DNA of 64,000 nucleotides from Hyphobacterium marinum (GTDB taxonomy: Bacteria; Pseudomonadota; Alphaproteobacteria; Caulobacterales; Maricaulaceae). The notes below the pieces were generated by a model. That model saw only the letters and a list, made by a program, of their open reading frames with translations. It had not been told where the DNA came from and did no database searches. The translations under genes and the position numbers were made by a program. Location of the stretch: positions 1-64,000 of the forward strand of contig NZ_JAZDRO010000006.1 of NCBI RefSeq assembly GCF_036330325.1, given 5' to 3'. This document shows positions 51,555-59,946 of this stretch, piece by piece (within the stretch, counting starts at the first letter, position 1; every line of letters starts with the position of its first letter).

Positions 51555-52283
51555 TTAGCCCACTGCGCCGGGAAAGAACACGTCTCCGGCAGTGATCATG
51601 CGCCGCTGCCCTCCCGGCAAATCAAGGCGTAGCGCGCCGTCCGGAGCGAGGTCGGCGAAAACACCTTTCAGGGTTTCGCCCTCCAGCCTGACCTCACACG
51701 GCTCGCCGATGCCATAGGCGCGTGTGATCCAGGGGCCGCGCAGGCCCGCGAAGCCTTCTGTCGACCAGACCGCCCGCCAGCGTTCGAAGGCATCAACCAA
51801 CCGGTCGAGCGCGGTTTCGGGGGCGAGGCTTACGCCCTCGGCCTTGAGGCTCGTCGCGGGACGGTCGGTGTCTGACGGGTGAGCGGCGAGGTTGATCCCG
51901 ATCCCGGCTGCCAGCCAGAGATCGCCGCCCGGCGTCGTGCCGCTTTCCAGGAGAATTCCGGCATTCTTGCGTCCGCCGACGAGCACATCATTGGGCCATT
52001 TCACCCGGATACGGTCGCGGTCGATGACACTTTCGCAGACTTCGGCGACAGCCAGCGCGGCCGCAAAGGAGAGCTGCGCGGCACGCGCCGGATCGGTCTT
52101 CAGCGTGTAAAGGCCGGTGGCAAAGAGATTGCCGCTCATGCCTTCCCAGGCCCGCCCGCGCCGACCCCGGCCTGCCGTCTGGCGGCGCGCGGCGATCCAC
52201 ACCGGCCCCGCTTCACCGGCGCGGGCGCGGCGCTTGGCTTCCTCATTGGTGGAGTCGACGCTCTCCAGCCAGTCGATACGCAC
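51555..52283 (-). CDS. birA: Biotin-[acetyl-CoA carboxylase] ligase
   Basis: 242 residues if started at the GTG at 52283 (VRIDWLESVDSTNEEAKRRA); an ATG at 52331 would add 16 residues and overlap nuoN by 34 bp. The ligase core has the adenylate site GRGRRGRAWEGMSGNLFATGLY, the lysine loop IRVKWPNDVLVGGRKNAGILLESG and the C-terminal SH3-like domain (EVRLEGETLKGVFADLAPDGALRLDL). There is no N-terminal DNA-binding domain, so it is an enzyme only. It biotinylates AccB and other carboxylases. It follows nuoN directly. Confidence 0.93.
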   Translation of the reverse strand: MRIDWLESVDSTNEEAKRRARAGEAGPVWIAARRQTAGRGRRGRAWEGMSGNLFATGLYTLKTDPARAAQLSFAAALAVAEVCESVIDRDRIRVKWPNDVLVGGRKNAGILLESGTTPGGDLWLAAGIGINLAAHPSDTDRPATSLKAEGVSLAPETALDRLVDAFERWRAVWSTEGFAGLRGPWITRAYGIGEPCEVRLEGETLKGVFADLAPDGALRLDLPGGQRRMITAGDVFFPGAVG

Positions 52284-52297
52284 CCTCGCCTGCCCGG

Positions 52298-53743
52298 TCA
52301 GAACAGGCCCGTCACCGAGCCGCGCGCCCACAGAAAGACCAGGGCTGCCACAGGCACCAGTACGACACTCGCCAGACCGGCGAGATTGGCAATCGTGCCG
52401 GTGGTAAAGGCCGGATTGACGAAACGCGCCGTCGGCTCACCAAACCAGATCACCTTCACCACGCGCAGATAGTAGGCCGCCGCGACGACCGACATCAGCG
52501 CCGCGATAATGACGAGCCACAAAAGGCCCGCCTGCAGCGCAGCGTAGAAGACGAAGAGCTTGCCAAAGAAGCCGACCATGAAGGGCAGACCGCCGATGGA
52601 GAACATCACACCGGTCATGGCCCAGGCTAGGCCCGGACGCGATTGCGCGAGACCGGCAAGATCGTCGACCTGTTCGACCATACCTTCCGCGGTGCGCATG
52701 GCGAGAATGACGCCGAACGCGCCAATGACGCTGATCATGTAGAGGACGAGGAAAGCCAGAAGCGCCCACAGTCCCGTTTCGCTGGCCGCCGAAATCGCGA
52801 CCAGCGCGTAGCCCATATTGCCGATGGAGGAATAGGCCATCAGACGCTTGATGTTCTGCTGGGTCAGCGCGCCGAACGCCCCGACCGCCATCGACAGAAC
52901 CGCGATGATGGAGATGACCTGCACCCACTGGTCGGACGCTGCACCGAACGGCTCAAGCAGGACACGCGCCAGCAGCACCATGGCCGCCATTTTCGGTGCC
53001 GTGGCGAAGAAGGCGGTCACCGGGGTCGGCGAGCCTTCATAGACGTCCGGCGTCCACATGTGGAAGGGCGCGGCAGAGACCTTGAAGGCCAAGCCGCAGA
53101 TCACGAAGACGAGGCCGAAGATCAAGCCAACCGACGGCTCCTGTGCGGCAATCGCGATTTCGGCAAAGCCGGTCGCACCGGTAAATCCGTAAACGAGCGA
53201 CGCGCCATAGAGCAGCATGCCCGAGGAAAGCGCGCCCAGGACGAAATACTTCAGGCCGGCTTCGGAGGCCCGCAGCGAGTCCCGGTTAAAGGCGGCGAGC
53301 ACGTAGAGCGCCAGTGATTGCAGCTCGACGCCCATATACATGGCGATGAGGTCATTGGCCGAGACCATCATACCCATGCCGACCGCAGCCAGCACGACGA
53401 GGATGGCGTATTCGAATCGGGCCAGGCGCTCGTCGCGCAGATAGGGCATCGCCAGAAGGATGGCGAGCGCCGCCGCGCCAAAAATCGCCACCTTGGAGAA
53501 GAGCGCCAGCGGATCGAAGACAAAGGCCCCGCCAAAGGCCGTCGCGACACCGGCCGGCACGAGGTAGGACGCCGCCGCCAGGCCGATGACCAGGAGGACA
53601 ACACCGGCAGGGCCGATAAACCGGGCCGCCCTGGCTTCGTCCTTGAAGAAGACACCGGCCATGAGCAGGGCCATGGCCCCGATAGCCAGAATGAGTTCCG
53701 GCGCAAGGAGCGTCAGGTCGGCCGTAAGACTGGATGCGGTCAC
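52298..53743 (-). CDS. nuoN: NADH-quinone oxidoreductase subunit N
   Basis: 481 residues, about 14 transmembrane helices, an antiporter-like complex I subunit. It has the conserved NDLIAMYMGVELQSLALYVLAAF (Glu on TM5), SEAGLKYFVLGALSSGMLLYGASLVYGFTG, FKVSAAPFHMWTPDVYEGSPTPVTAFFATAPK (Lys on TM7) and QQNIKRLMAYSSIGNMGYAL. It is part of the proton-pumping membrane arm and the last nuo gene. Confidence 0.97.
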   Translation of the reverse strand: MTASSLTADLTLLAPELILAIGAMALLMAGVFFKDEARAARFIGPAGVVLLVIGLAAASYLVPAGVATAFGGAFVFDPLALFSKVAIFGAAALAILLAMPYLRDERLARFEYAILVVLAAVGMGMMVSANDLIAMYMGVELQSLALYVLAAFNRDSLRASEAGLKYFVLGALSSGMLLYGASLVYGFTGATGFAEIAIAAQEPSVGLIFGLVFVICGLAFKVSAAPFHMWTPDVYEGSPTPVTAFFATAPKMAAMVLLARVLLEPFGAASDQWVQVISIIAVLSMAVGAFGALTQQNIKRLMAYSSIGNMGYALVAISAASETGLWALLAFLVLYMISVIGAFGVILAMRTAEGMVEQVDDLAGLAQSRPGLAWAMTGVMFSIGGLPFMVGFFGKLFVFYAALQAGLLWLVIIAALMSVVAAAYYLRVVKVIWFGEPTARFVNPAFTTGTIANLAGLASVVLVPVAALVFLWARGSVTGLF

Positions 53744-53755
53744 TGTCCCGCCCCC

Positions 53756-55276
53756 CTAGTTCTGCGCGGCGGCCAGAGCCGCCTGATAGTTTTCGATGAG
53801 CAAATCGACCGATGCTGCCGTGACGTCGGTGATCAGCGTCGAGAAGAAGCCGAGCACCAGTGTACCGATGACAAGCGGCGTGAACATCAACCACTCGCGG
53901 CGGTTCATGTCCGTGATCGCCGAAAGCTTTTCATTCACCAGTTCGCCGAAGACGACATTGCGGTAGACGGTCAGCATGTAGACCGCCGACAGGATGACAC
54001 CGACCGCGGCACCGGCTGCCGCCAGCGCCGAGACCTGGAACGTCCCGGCCATGGTCATGATCTCGCCGACAAAGCCGGACGTGCCCGGCAGGCCGACATT
54101 GGCCAGCGCAAACAGCGCGAAGACGGCTGCGTAAACCGGCATGCGGTGCACAAGACCGCCATAGAAGGCAATCTCACGCGTGTGCATGCGGTCATAGATC
54201 ACACCGACACAGAGGAAGAGCGCGCCGGAGATGAGGCCGTGCGACAGCATCTGGAAGATCGCGCCCTGCACGCCGAGCTGGGTCATCGCGAAAATGCCCA
54301 TCGTCACGAAGCCCATATGGGCAACTGACGAGTAGGCGATCAGCTTCTTGATGTCGGTCTGCCGGAAGGCCACCAGCGAGGTGTAGATAATGGCGATCAC
54401 CGACAGGACGAAGACCAGCGGAGCGAAATAGGCGCTCGCCTCGGGGAACATCGGAATGGAGAAACGCAGGAAGCCGTAGCCGCCGAGTTTCAGAAGGACA
54501 CCGGCCAGGATGACCGAGCCCGCCGTCGGGGCTTCCACGTGAGCGTCCGGCAACCAGGTGTGGACCGGCCACATCGGCATCTTCACCGCGAAGGAGGCAA
54601 AGAAGGCCAGCCACATCCAGATCTGCGCTTCACGCAGGAAGGGCGTCTCCATCAGCACGGTGATGTCGGTCGTTCCGGCTTGCAGGAACATGGCAATCAT
54701 CGCCACCAGCATCAGCACCGAGCCCAGAAGCGTGTAGAGGAAGAATTTGAACGCCGCATAGACGCGGTTCGCCCCACCCCACACGCCGATGATCAGGAAC
54801 ATCGGGATGAGGCCACCTTCGAAGAAGATGTAGAAGAGGATGAGGTCGAGCGCGCAGAACACGCCGAGCATCAGGGTTTCCAGGATCAGGAAGGCGATCA
54901 TGTAGTCGACGACGCGCTTCTCGATCCGCCAGCTGGCGATGATGCAGATCGGCATCAGGAAGGTCGTCAAGAGGACGAACAGCACCGAAATGCCGTCGAC
55001 GCCCATCCGGTAACCCATCCCGAAGGCCGAGAACCATTCCAGCTCCTCGACGAACTGGAAGCCCGGATCGGCGGTATCAAATCCGGCGATCAGCAGGATG
55101 GACAGGCCGAATGTCGCCAGCGTCGCAAACAGGGCGACGCCCTTGGCGTTCTTTTCGAGCGCCTTGCTGTCCTCGCCCCGCATCAGGAATTTCAGCCCGA
55201 CCAGGAAGACCGCCACGGCAGTGGGCAGGAAGGTGATCGCCGACAGGAGCGGCAGGGATTGCACGATCTCGCTCAT
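53756..55276 (-). CDS. nuoM: NADH-quinone oxidoreductase subunit M
   Basis: 506 residues from the ATG at 55276 (MSEIVQSLPLLSAITFL), which begins 1 bp after the nuoL stop. It has about 14 membrane helices. The key proton-path segments are LILFYIFFEGGLIPMFLIIGVWGGANRVYAAFKFFLYTLLGS, FAVKMPMWPVHTWLPDAHVEAPTAGSVILAGVLLKLGGYGFLRF and FRQTDIKKLIAYSSVAHMGFVTMG. It is a membrane-arm pump subunit of complex I. Confidence 0.97.
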   Translation of the reverse strand: MSEIVQSLPLLSAITFLPTAVAVFLVGLKFLMRGEDSKALEKNAKGVALFATLATFGLSILLIAGFDTADPGFQFVEELEWFSAFGMGYRMGVDGISVLFVLLTTFLMPICIIASWRIEKRVVDYMIAFLILETLMLGVFCALDLILFYIFFEGGLIPMFLIIGVWGGANRVYAAFKFFLYTLLGSVLMLVAMIAMFLQAGTTDITVLMETPFLREAQIWMWLAFFASFAVKMPMWPVHTWLPDAHVEAPTAGSVILAGVLLKLGGYGFLRFSIPMFPEASAYFAPLVFVLSVIAIIYTSLVAFRQTDIKKLIAYSSVAHMGFVTMGIFAMTQLGVQGAIFQMLSHGLISGALFLCVGVIYDRMHTREIAFYGGLVHRMPVYAAVFALFALANVGLPGTSGFVGEIMTMAGTFQVSALAAAGAAVGVILSAVYMLTVYRNVVFGELVNEKLSAITDMNRREWLMFTPLVIGTLVLGFFSTLITDVTAASVDLLIENYQAALAAAQN

Positions 55277-55277
55277 G

Positions 55278-57431
55278 TCACTGCCCTCCCGTCCGGGCGA
55301 CAACCCAGAGCGTCAGCAACACCACGCCGATCAGCATCACGAACGCATAGTGGTAGAGATAACCCGACTGGGCTTTCGACAGCCGCCGCGCGGCGCTCAT
55401 CGCGCTGCCGGCAAAGCCGTTGGGACCGAAGCCGTCGATGATCTTCCGGTCGCCCACTTTCCAGAACAGATCGCCGAGCTTTTCCGCGCCGCGCACGAAC
55501 ACGAAACGGTAGATCTCGTCGAAATACCATTTGTTGTAGAGGAAGGCGTGCAGCGGACCGCCCCGGGCCGCGATGCGTGCGCCCATGCCTTCCTTGACCA
55601 GGTAGAACCAGATCGCGCCGAGGAAGCCGATCAGCGTCGCCACGAAGGGCGCGAACAGCACCCAGGTCGGCGGATGGTGACCGCCGCCATGGTCGCCTTC
55701 GGCTGCGTGATCGTCTGCGGCAGCATGATCGGCCTCGTCCGTGGCCGCATCCAGGGATGCCGCTTCAGCCGGGCTCAGCTGATCGATGACGTCGTCGCGA
55801 TGTTCAGCGCCATGGCTGTCTGCCGCCACTTCGCCATGGGCCTCGTCAGCGGCCCCATGACCGTCGTCGTCATGGGATTCCTCGACCGTGCCATGGTAGG
55901 CAGATGGTAGCGCGTCGCGCCAGAAATCGCCTGATCCCTCGCCAATGAACGGGCCGCGGAAAAGCGCCCCGGCGAAGATTGCGCCGACGGCCAGAAGGAC
56001 GAGCGGGATCATCATCGGTGCCGGTGCATCATGGGCATGATCGAGCACTTCTTTCGGACCGCGATACTTGCCGTGGAAGGTCATGAATATCAGCCGCCAG
56101 GAATAGAAGCTGGTCAGGAGCGCCGCGATCGTGCCAACCCAGAAGGCCATGACGCCAAACGGCAGACCGCCCTGCCCGGCCATGAAAGCCCCCTCGATGA
56201 TCGCGTCCTTCGAATAGAAGCCGGCAAAGCCAAGATTGAGCAGCGGTATGCCAACGCCGGTCAGTGCCAGCGTGCCGATGATCATCAGGATCCAGGTGAA
56301 GGGCAGCGCCTTGTAGATTCCGCCCATCTTGCGCATGTCCTGCTCGTGGTGGAGGCCGTGAATAACCGAGCCGGACCCGAGGAACAAAAGCGCCTTGAAG
56401 AAGGCGTGCGTGAAGAGGTGGAACATCGCCGCGCCGTAAAGGCCGAGACCAGCGGCAAAGAACATGTAGCCGAGCTGCGAACACGTTGAATAGGCGACCA
56501 CGCGCTTGATGTCGTTCTGGGCGACGCCAACCGTCGCGGCGAAAAGTGCCGTCGTTGCGCCAATCACGGTGATGAAGGCTGACGTGTTCGGTGAGGCTTC
56601 AAAGATCGGCCAGCAGCGGCAGACGAGGAAGACGCCCGCCGTGACCATGGTTGCCGCGTGGATGAGCGCGGAAACCGGCGTCGGGCCCTCCATCGCATCG
56701 GGCAGCCAGACATGCAGGAAGAATTGCGCTGACTTGCCCATCGCGCCGATGAAGAGAAGGAAGGCCGCCAGCTCTATCGCCTGGAATTGTAGCGAGCCGA
56801 GCGCCAGCACGTCGGCCTCGTGATCGCCGATGGCGGCAAAGACCTGGTCAAAGCCGATCGAGCCAAAGACGGCGAACACCGCCATGATGCCGAGCGCGAA
56901 GCCGAAATCGCCGACCCGGTTGGTGACGAAGGCCTTGATCGCCGCGTCATTGGCCGACTTTTTCTTGTACCAGAAGCCGATGAGCAGATAGGACGCCAGC
57001 CCCACCCCTTCCCAGCCGAAGAAGAGCTGGAGGAAGTCGTCTGCCGTCACCAGCGCCAGCATGGCGAAGGTGAAGAGCGAGAGATAGCTGAAGAAGCGCG
57101 ACCGGTGCGGGTCGTCGGCCATATAGCCCCAGGAATAGAGGTGCACGAGCGAGGAAACGCTGGTCACCACTACGAGCATGACCGCGGAAAGCGTGTCGAG
57201 CTTGATCGACCAGACCGCCTCGAAGTCGCCGATACTGATCCAGGTCGCGAGCGGGATGGTGCGCTCGTTGCCGAGGATCGCCACGTCATAGAACATCCAG
57301 ATCGACAGGACGGCAGACAGTCCGAGCAGCACCGTCGTGACGAGCATCGCCGCGCGGTCGCCGATCCACTTGCCGAAGAGACCCGCAATGATCGAGCCGA
57401 TCAGCGGTCCGAATACGATAATAAGCGGCAT
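55278..57431 (-). CDS. nuoL: NADH-quinone oxidoreductase subunit L with a His/acidic-rich insert
   Basis: 717 residues, longer than the usual roughly 610-650. The antiporter core is normal: FFGWEGVGLASYLLIGFWYKKKSANDAAIKAFVTNRVGDFGF, GKSAQFFLHVWLPDAMEGPTPVSALIHAATMVTAGVFL and QNDIKRVVAYSTCSQLGYMFFAAGLG. Between a late helix and WVLFAPFVATLIGFLGAIWF lies a roughly 73-residue insert (about 513-586) rich in His, Asp, Glu and Ala (e.g. SHDDDGHGAADEAHGE, AEGDHGGGHH), with about eleven histidines. The C-terminus keeps the lateral-helix region. It is the distal pump subunit of complex I. Confidence 0.96.
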   Translation of the reverse strand: MPLIIVFGPLIGSIIAGLFGKWIGDRAAMLVTTVLLGLSAVLSIWMFYDVAILGNERTIPLATWISIGDFEAVWSIKLDTLSAVMLVVVTSVSSLVHLYSWGYMADDPHRSRFFSYLSLFTFAMLALVTADDFLQLFFGWEGVGLASYLLIGFWYKKKSANDAAIKAFVTNRVGDFGFALGIMAVFAVFGSIGFDQVFAAIGDHEADVLALGSLQFQAIELAAFLLFIGAMGKSAQFFLHVWLPDAMEGPTPVSALIHAATMVTAGVFLVCRCWPIFEASPNTSAFITVIGATTALFAATVGVAQNDIKRVVAYSTCSQLGYMFFAAGLGLYGAAMFHLFTHAFFKALLFLGSGSVIHGLHHEQDMRKMGGIYKALPFTWILMIIGTLALTGVGIPLLNLGFAGFYSKDAIIEGAFMAGQGGLPFGVMAFWVGTIAALLTSFYSWRLIFMTFHGKYRGPKEVLDHAHDAPAPMMIPLVLLAVGAIFAGALFRGPFIGEGSGDFWRDALPSAYHGTVEESHDDDGHGAADEAHGEVAADSHGAEHRDDVIDQLSPAEAASLDAATDEADHAAADDHAAEGDHGGGHHPPTWVLFAPFVATLIGFLGAIWFYLVKEGMGARIAARGGPLHAFLYNKWYFDEIYRFVFVRGAEKLGDLFWKVGDRKIIDGFGPNGFAGSAMSAARRLSKAQSGYLYHYAFVMLIGVVLLTLWVVARTGGQ

Positions 57432-57439
57432 CGTTCCGA

Positions 57440-57751
57440 TCAGCCCTTCATCAGATTGACGTCCTCAACCGCGATATTGCCGCGGTTGCGGAAGTAGACG
57501 ACGAGAATGGCGAGACCAATGGCCGCTTCGGCAGCCGCCACGGTCAGCACGAACATGGCGAAGACCTGCCCGGCGAGATCGCCGAGATAGCTGGAAAACG
57601 CCACGAGATTGATGTTCACGGCGAGCAGGAGAAGCTCCACCGACATGAGGAGAATGATCACATTCTTCCGGTTCACGAAGATGCCGAAGACACCGATCGT
57701 GAACAGGAGCGCGCCGACTCCGAGATAGTGTGCGAGGCCGATCTCCATCAT
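57440..57751 (-). CDS. nuoK: NADH-quinone oxidoreductase subunit K
   Basis: 103 residues with three transmembrane helices. It has the family pattern HYLGVGALLFTIGVFGIFVNRKNVIILLMSVELLLLAVNINLVAFS with the conserved membrane Glu in MSVELLLLAVN, and the C-terminal AAAEAAIGLAILVVYFRNRGNI with the second Glu. It is in the proton channel of complex I between NuoJ and NuoN. The start overlaps the nuoJ stop by 4 bp. Confidence 0.97.
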   Translation of the reverse strand: MMEIGLAHYLGVGALLFTIGVFGIFVNRKNVIILLMSVELLLLAVNINLVAFSSYLGDLAGQVFAMFVLTVAAAEAAIGLAILVVYFRNRGNIAVEDVNLMKG

Positions 57752-58362
57752 TCCCCGATCCCCTCTCCGGATTTGACGTCGTGCAGGGTCACGGCGGTCT
57801 TGCGGTCCCGCCCGACCTGGACGTGCGCCTGCTGGCGCTTCACATACGGACGGTGCTGGAGTGTCAGCACGATCGCACCGATCATCGCGACCAGCAGAAC
57901 CAGGCCCGCCGCCTGGAAGAAATAGGCGTAATCGTCATAAAGGAGCGCGCCGAGCGCCTCGACATTGGAGACGCCTTCGGGCGTGGCACTGATGCCATCA
58001 CGGGCGGGCACGTCATCGGCATTCCAGGCCAGGCCAACCAGCACCATTTCCGCCGCCAGTACGATCCCGACCAGACCGCCGAGCGGCAAATAGCTGAGAA
58101 AGCCCTGCTTCATCTCCACGAAGTCGACATCGAGCATCATGACGACGAAGAGGAAGAGCACCGCGACCGCGCCGACATAGACGACGACCAGCAGCATGGC
58201 GAGGAATTCCGCGCCGAGCAGTACAAACAGGCCGGCCGAGGAGAAGAAGGCGAGGATCAGCCACATGACCGACCGCACCGGGTTCCGGGCAATCACGACG
58301 AAGAGCGCGGACAGTACCGCGACCCCCGAAAGTGCCCAGAATGCGATTGCCTGAATTAACAT
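57748..58362 (-). CDS. nuoJ: NADH-quinone oxidoreductase subunit J
   Basis: 204 residues from the ATG at 58362 (MLIQAIAFWALSGVAVLSALFVV). Five membrane helices; family segments are RNPVRSVMWLILAFFSSAGLFVLLGAEFLAMLLVVVYVGAVAVLFLFVVMMLDVDF, with the usual Tyr/Gly pi-bulge region of TM3. It is a membrane subunit of complex I that couples quinone chemistry to the pumps. It lies 40 bp downstream of nuoI and is coupled to nuoK. Confidence 0.96.
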   Translation of the reverse strand: MLIQAIAFWALSGVAVLSALFVVIARNPVRSVMWLILAFFSSAGLFVLLGAEFLAMLLVVVYVGAVAVLFLFVVMMLDVDFVEMKQGFLSYLPLGGLVGIVLAAEMVLVGLAWNADDVPARDGISATPEGVSNVEALGALLYDDYAYFFQAAGLVLLVAMIGAIVLTLQHRPYVKRQQAHVQVGRDRKTAVTLHDVKSGEGIGE

Positions 58363-58402
58363 CGATGCCGTCGTCCCTGTCCTATCGTCCTCTCGCCCCG
58401 CC

Positions 58403-58891
58403 TTAACGGTAAGGCGCGTCCAGTTCCAGATTGCGGGCGATCTCGGCTTCCCACCGGTCGCCATTCTCCAGAAGCTTAGCCTTGTCGTAGTAGAGTTCCT
58501 CGCGCGTTTCCGTCGCGAACTCGAAATTCGGCCCCTCCACGATCGCATCGACCGGGCAGGCCTCTTCGCAGAAGCCGCAATAGATGCACTTCGTCATGTC
58601 GATGTCGTAGCGGGTGGTCCGCCGCGAGCCGTCCGCGCGCGGTTCGGCCTCGATGGTGATGGCCTGGGCCGGGCACACCGCTTCGCAGAGTTTGCAGGCG
58701 ATGCAGCGCTCTTCCCCGTTGGGATAACGGCGCAACACGTGCTGGCCGCGGAAGCGCGGCGAGAGCGGACCTTTCTCGAACGGATAGTTCAGCGTGGTCT
58801 TGGGCCGGAAGAAATACTTCATGCCCAGGACGAACGCCCCCCAGAAGTCCAGAAGGAGCGCGCCGCGAATGGTCTGTGCGATCCGGGACAT
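58403..58891 (-). CDS. nuoI: NADH-quinone oxidoreductase subunit I
   Basis: 162 residues from the ATG at 58891 (MSRIAQTIRGALLLDFWGAF), whose T is 1 bp from the nuoH stop; an upstream in-frame start would overlap nuoH. Two 4Fe-4S motifs, CIACKLCEAVCP and CIYCGFCEEACP, hold clusters N6a and N6b. It is a peripheral-arm subunit that passes electrons toward N2. Confidence 0.97.
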   Translation of the reverse strand: MSRIAQTIRGALLLDFWGAFVLGMKYFFRPKTTLNYPFEKGPLSPRFRGQHVLRRYPNGEERCIACKLCEAVCPAQAITIEAEPRADGSRRTTRYDIDMTKCIYCGFCEEACPVDAIVEGPNFEFATETREELYYDKAKLLENGDRWEAEIARNLELDAPYR

Positions 58892-58892
58892 G

Positions 58893-59942
58893 TCAGTTGG
58901 CTCCGTAGGTGATGTAGGCCCCGACAATGGCGACCGCGCCGAGCGAGGTTGGCAGGAAGATCTTCCAGCCCAGCCGCATCAGCTGGTCATAGCGGTAACG
59001 CGGGACCAGCGCCTTCACCATCGCGAACATGAAGAAGAAGAAGACCAGCTTCAGAAGGAACCAGAAAATCGGCGGCACCCAGGTAAAGGGCGCGAAATCG
59101 AACGGCGGATGCCATCCCCCGAAGAAGAGGATCGTCGTCATCGCGCACATCAGCATGATGTTCAGATACTCGCCGAAGAAATACATCAGGAAAGGCGTGG
59201 AGGAGTATTCCACCTGATAGCCCGCCACGAGCTCGGATTCGGCTTCGGGCAGGTCAAACGGCGGACGGTTGGTTTCCGCCAGCGCCGAGATGAAGAAGAC
59301 GCCCGCCATCGGGATCATGACGAGGAACATCGGCCAGGGCAGAGCGTGCGCGGCCAGCAGATTCCAGTTCCAGAATCCGCCAGCCTGCTGTTCGACGATC
59401 ACCGAGAGGTTCATCGATCCGGCAAAGAGCAGGACGGTGACGATGACGAAGCCAATGGAGACTTCATAGGAGATCATCTGGGCCGTTGACCGCAACGCGC
59501 CCATGAAGGGGTATTTCGAGTTCGAGGCCCAGCCGCCGATGATGATGCCGTAAACGCCAAGCGAGGAAATCGCCAGCAGGTAGAGAATACCGACATTGAG
59601 GTCGGCGATGACCCATCCCGGCGCAACCGGGACCACGGCCCAACCGATGAAGGCGAGGACCAGCGTGATCAGCGGTGCAAGCAGGAACAGAATGCGGTCG
59701 GCGCCGGCCGGAACGACGATTTCCTTGAAGAAGAATTTCAGCGCGTCGGCGATGGTCTGGAGGAGGCCGAAGGCCCCGACGACGTTCGGCCCCTTGCGCA
59801 TCTGCACCGCCGCCCAGATCTTCCGGTCAAGCAGCACCGCAGCGGCAACTGAGAGCGACAGGATGATCGTAAAGGCCAGCACCTGAGCCACGCTCAGGAG
59901 CGGTCCCCAGACGACGCCGTATTGTTCGATAAATCCGCTCAT
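58893..59942 (-). CDS. nuoH: NADH-quinone oxidoreductase subunit H
   Basis: 349 residues, eight transmembrane helices. It has family motifs DRKIWAAVQMRKGPNVVGAFGLLQTIADALKFFFKE, GGWASNSKYPFMGALRSTAQMISYEVSIGFVIV and ALAETNRPPFDLPEAESELVAGYQVEYSS, which line the quinone chamber and the E-channel. It anchors the peripheral arm to the membrane arm. It lies 4 bp downstream of nuoG. Confidence 0.97.
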   Translation of the reverse strand: MSGFIEQYGVVWGPLLSVAQVLAFTIILSLSVAAAVLLDRKIWAAVQMRKGPNVVGAFGLLQTIADALKFFFKEIVVPAGADRILFLLAPLITLVLAFIGWAVVPVAPGWVIADLNVGILYLLAISSLGVYGIIIGGWASNSKYPFMGALRSTAQMISYEVSIGFVIVTVLLFAGSMNLSVIVEQQAGGFWNWNLLAAHALPWPMFLVMIPMAGVFFISALAETNRPPFDLPEAESELVAGYQVEYSSTPFLMYFFGEYLNIMLMCAMTTILFFGGWHPPFDFAPFTWVPPIFWFLLKLVFFFFMFAMVKALVPRYRYDQLMRLGWKIFLPTSLGAVAIVGAYITYGAN

Positions 59943-59946
59943 CGCC

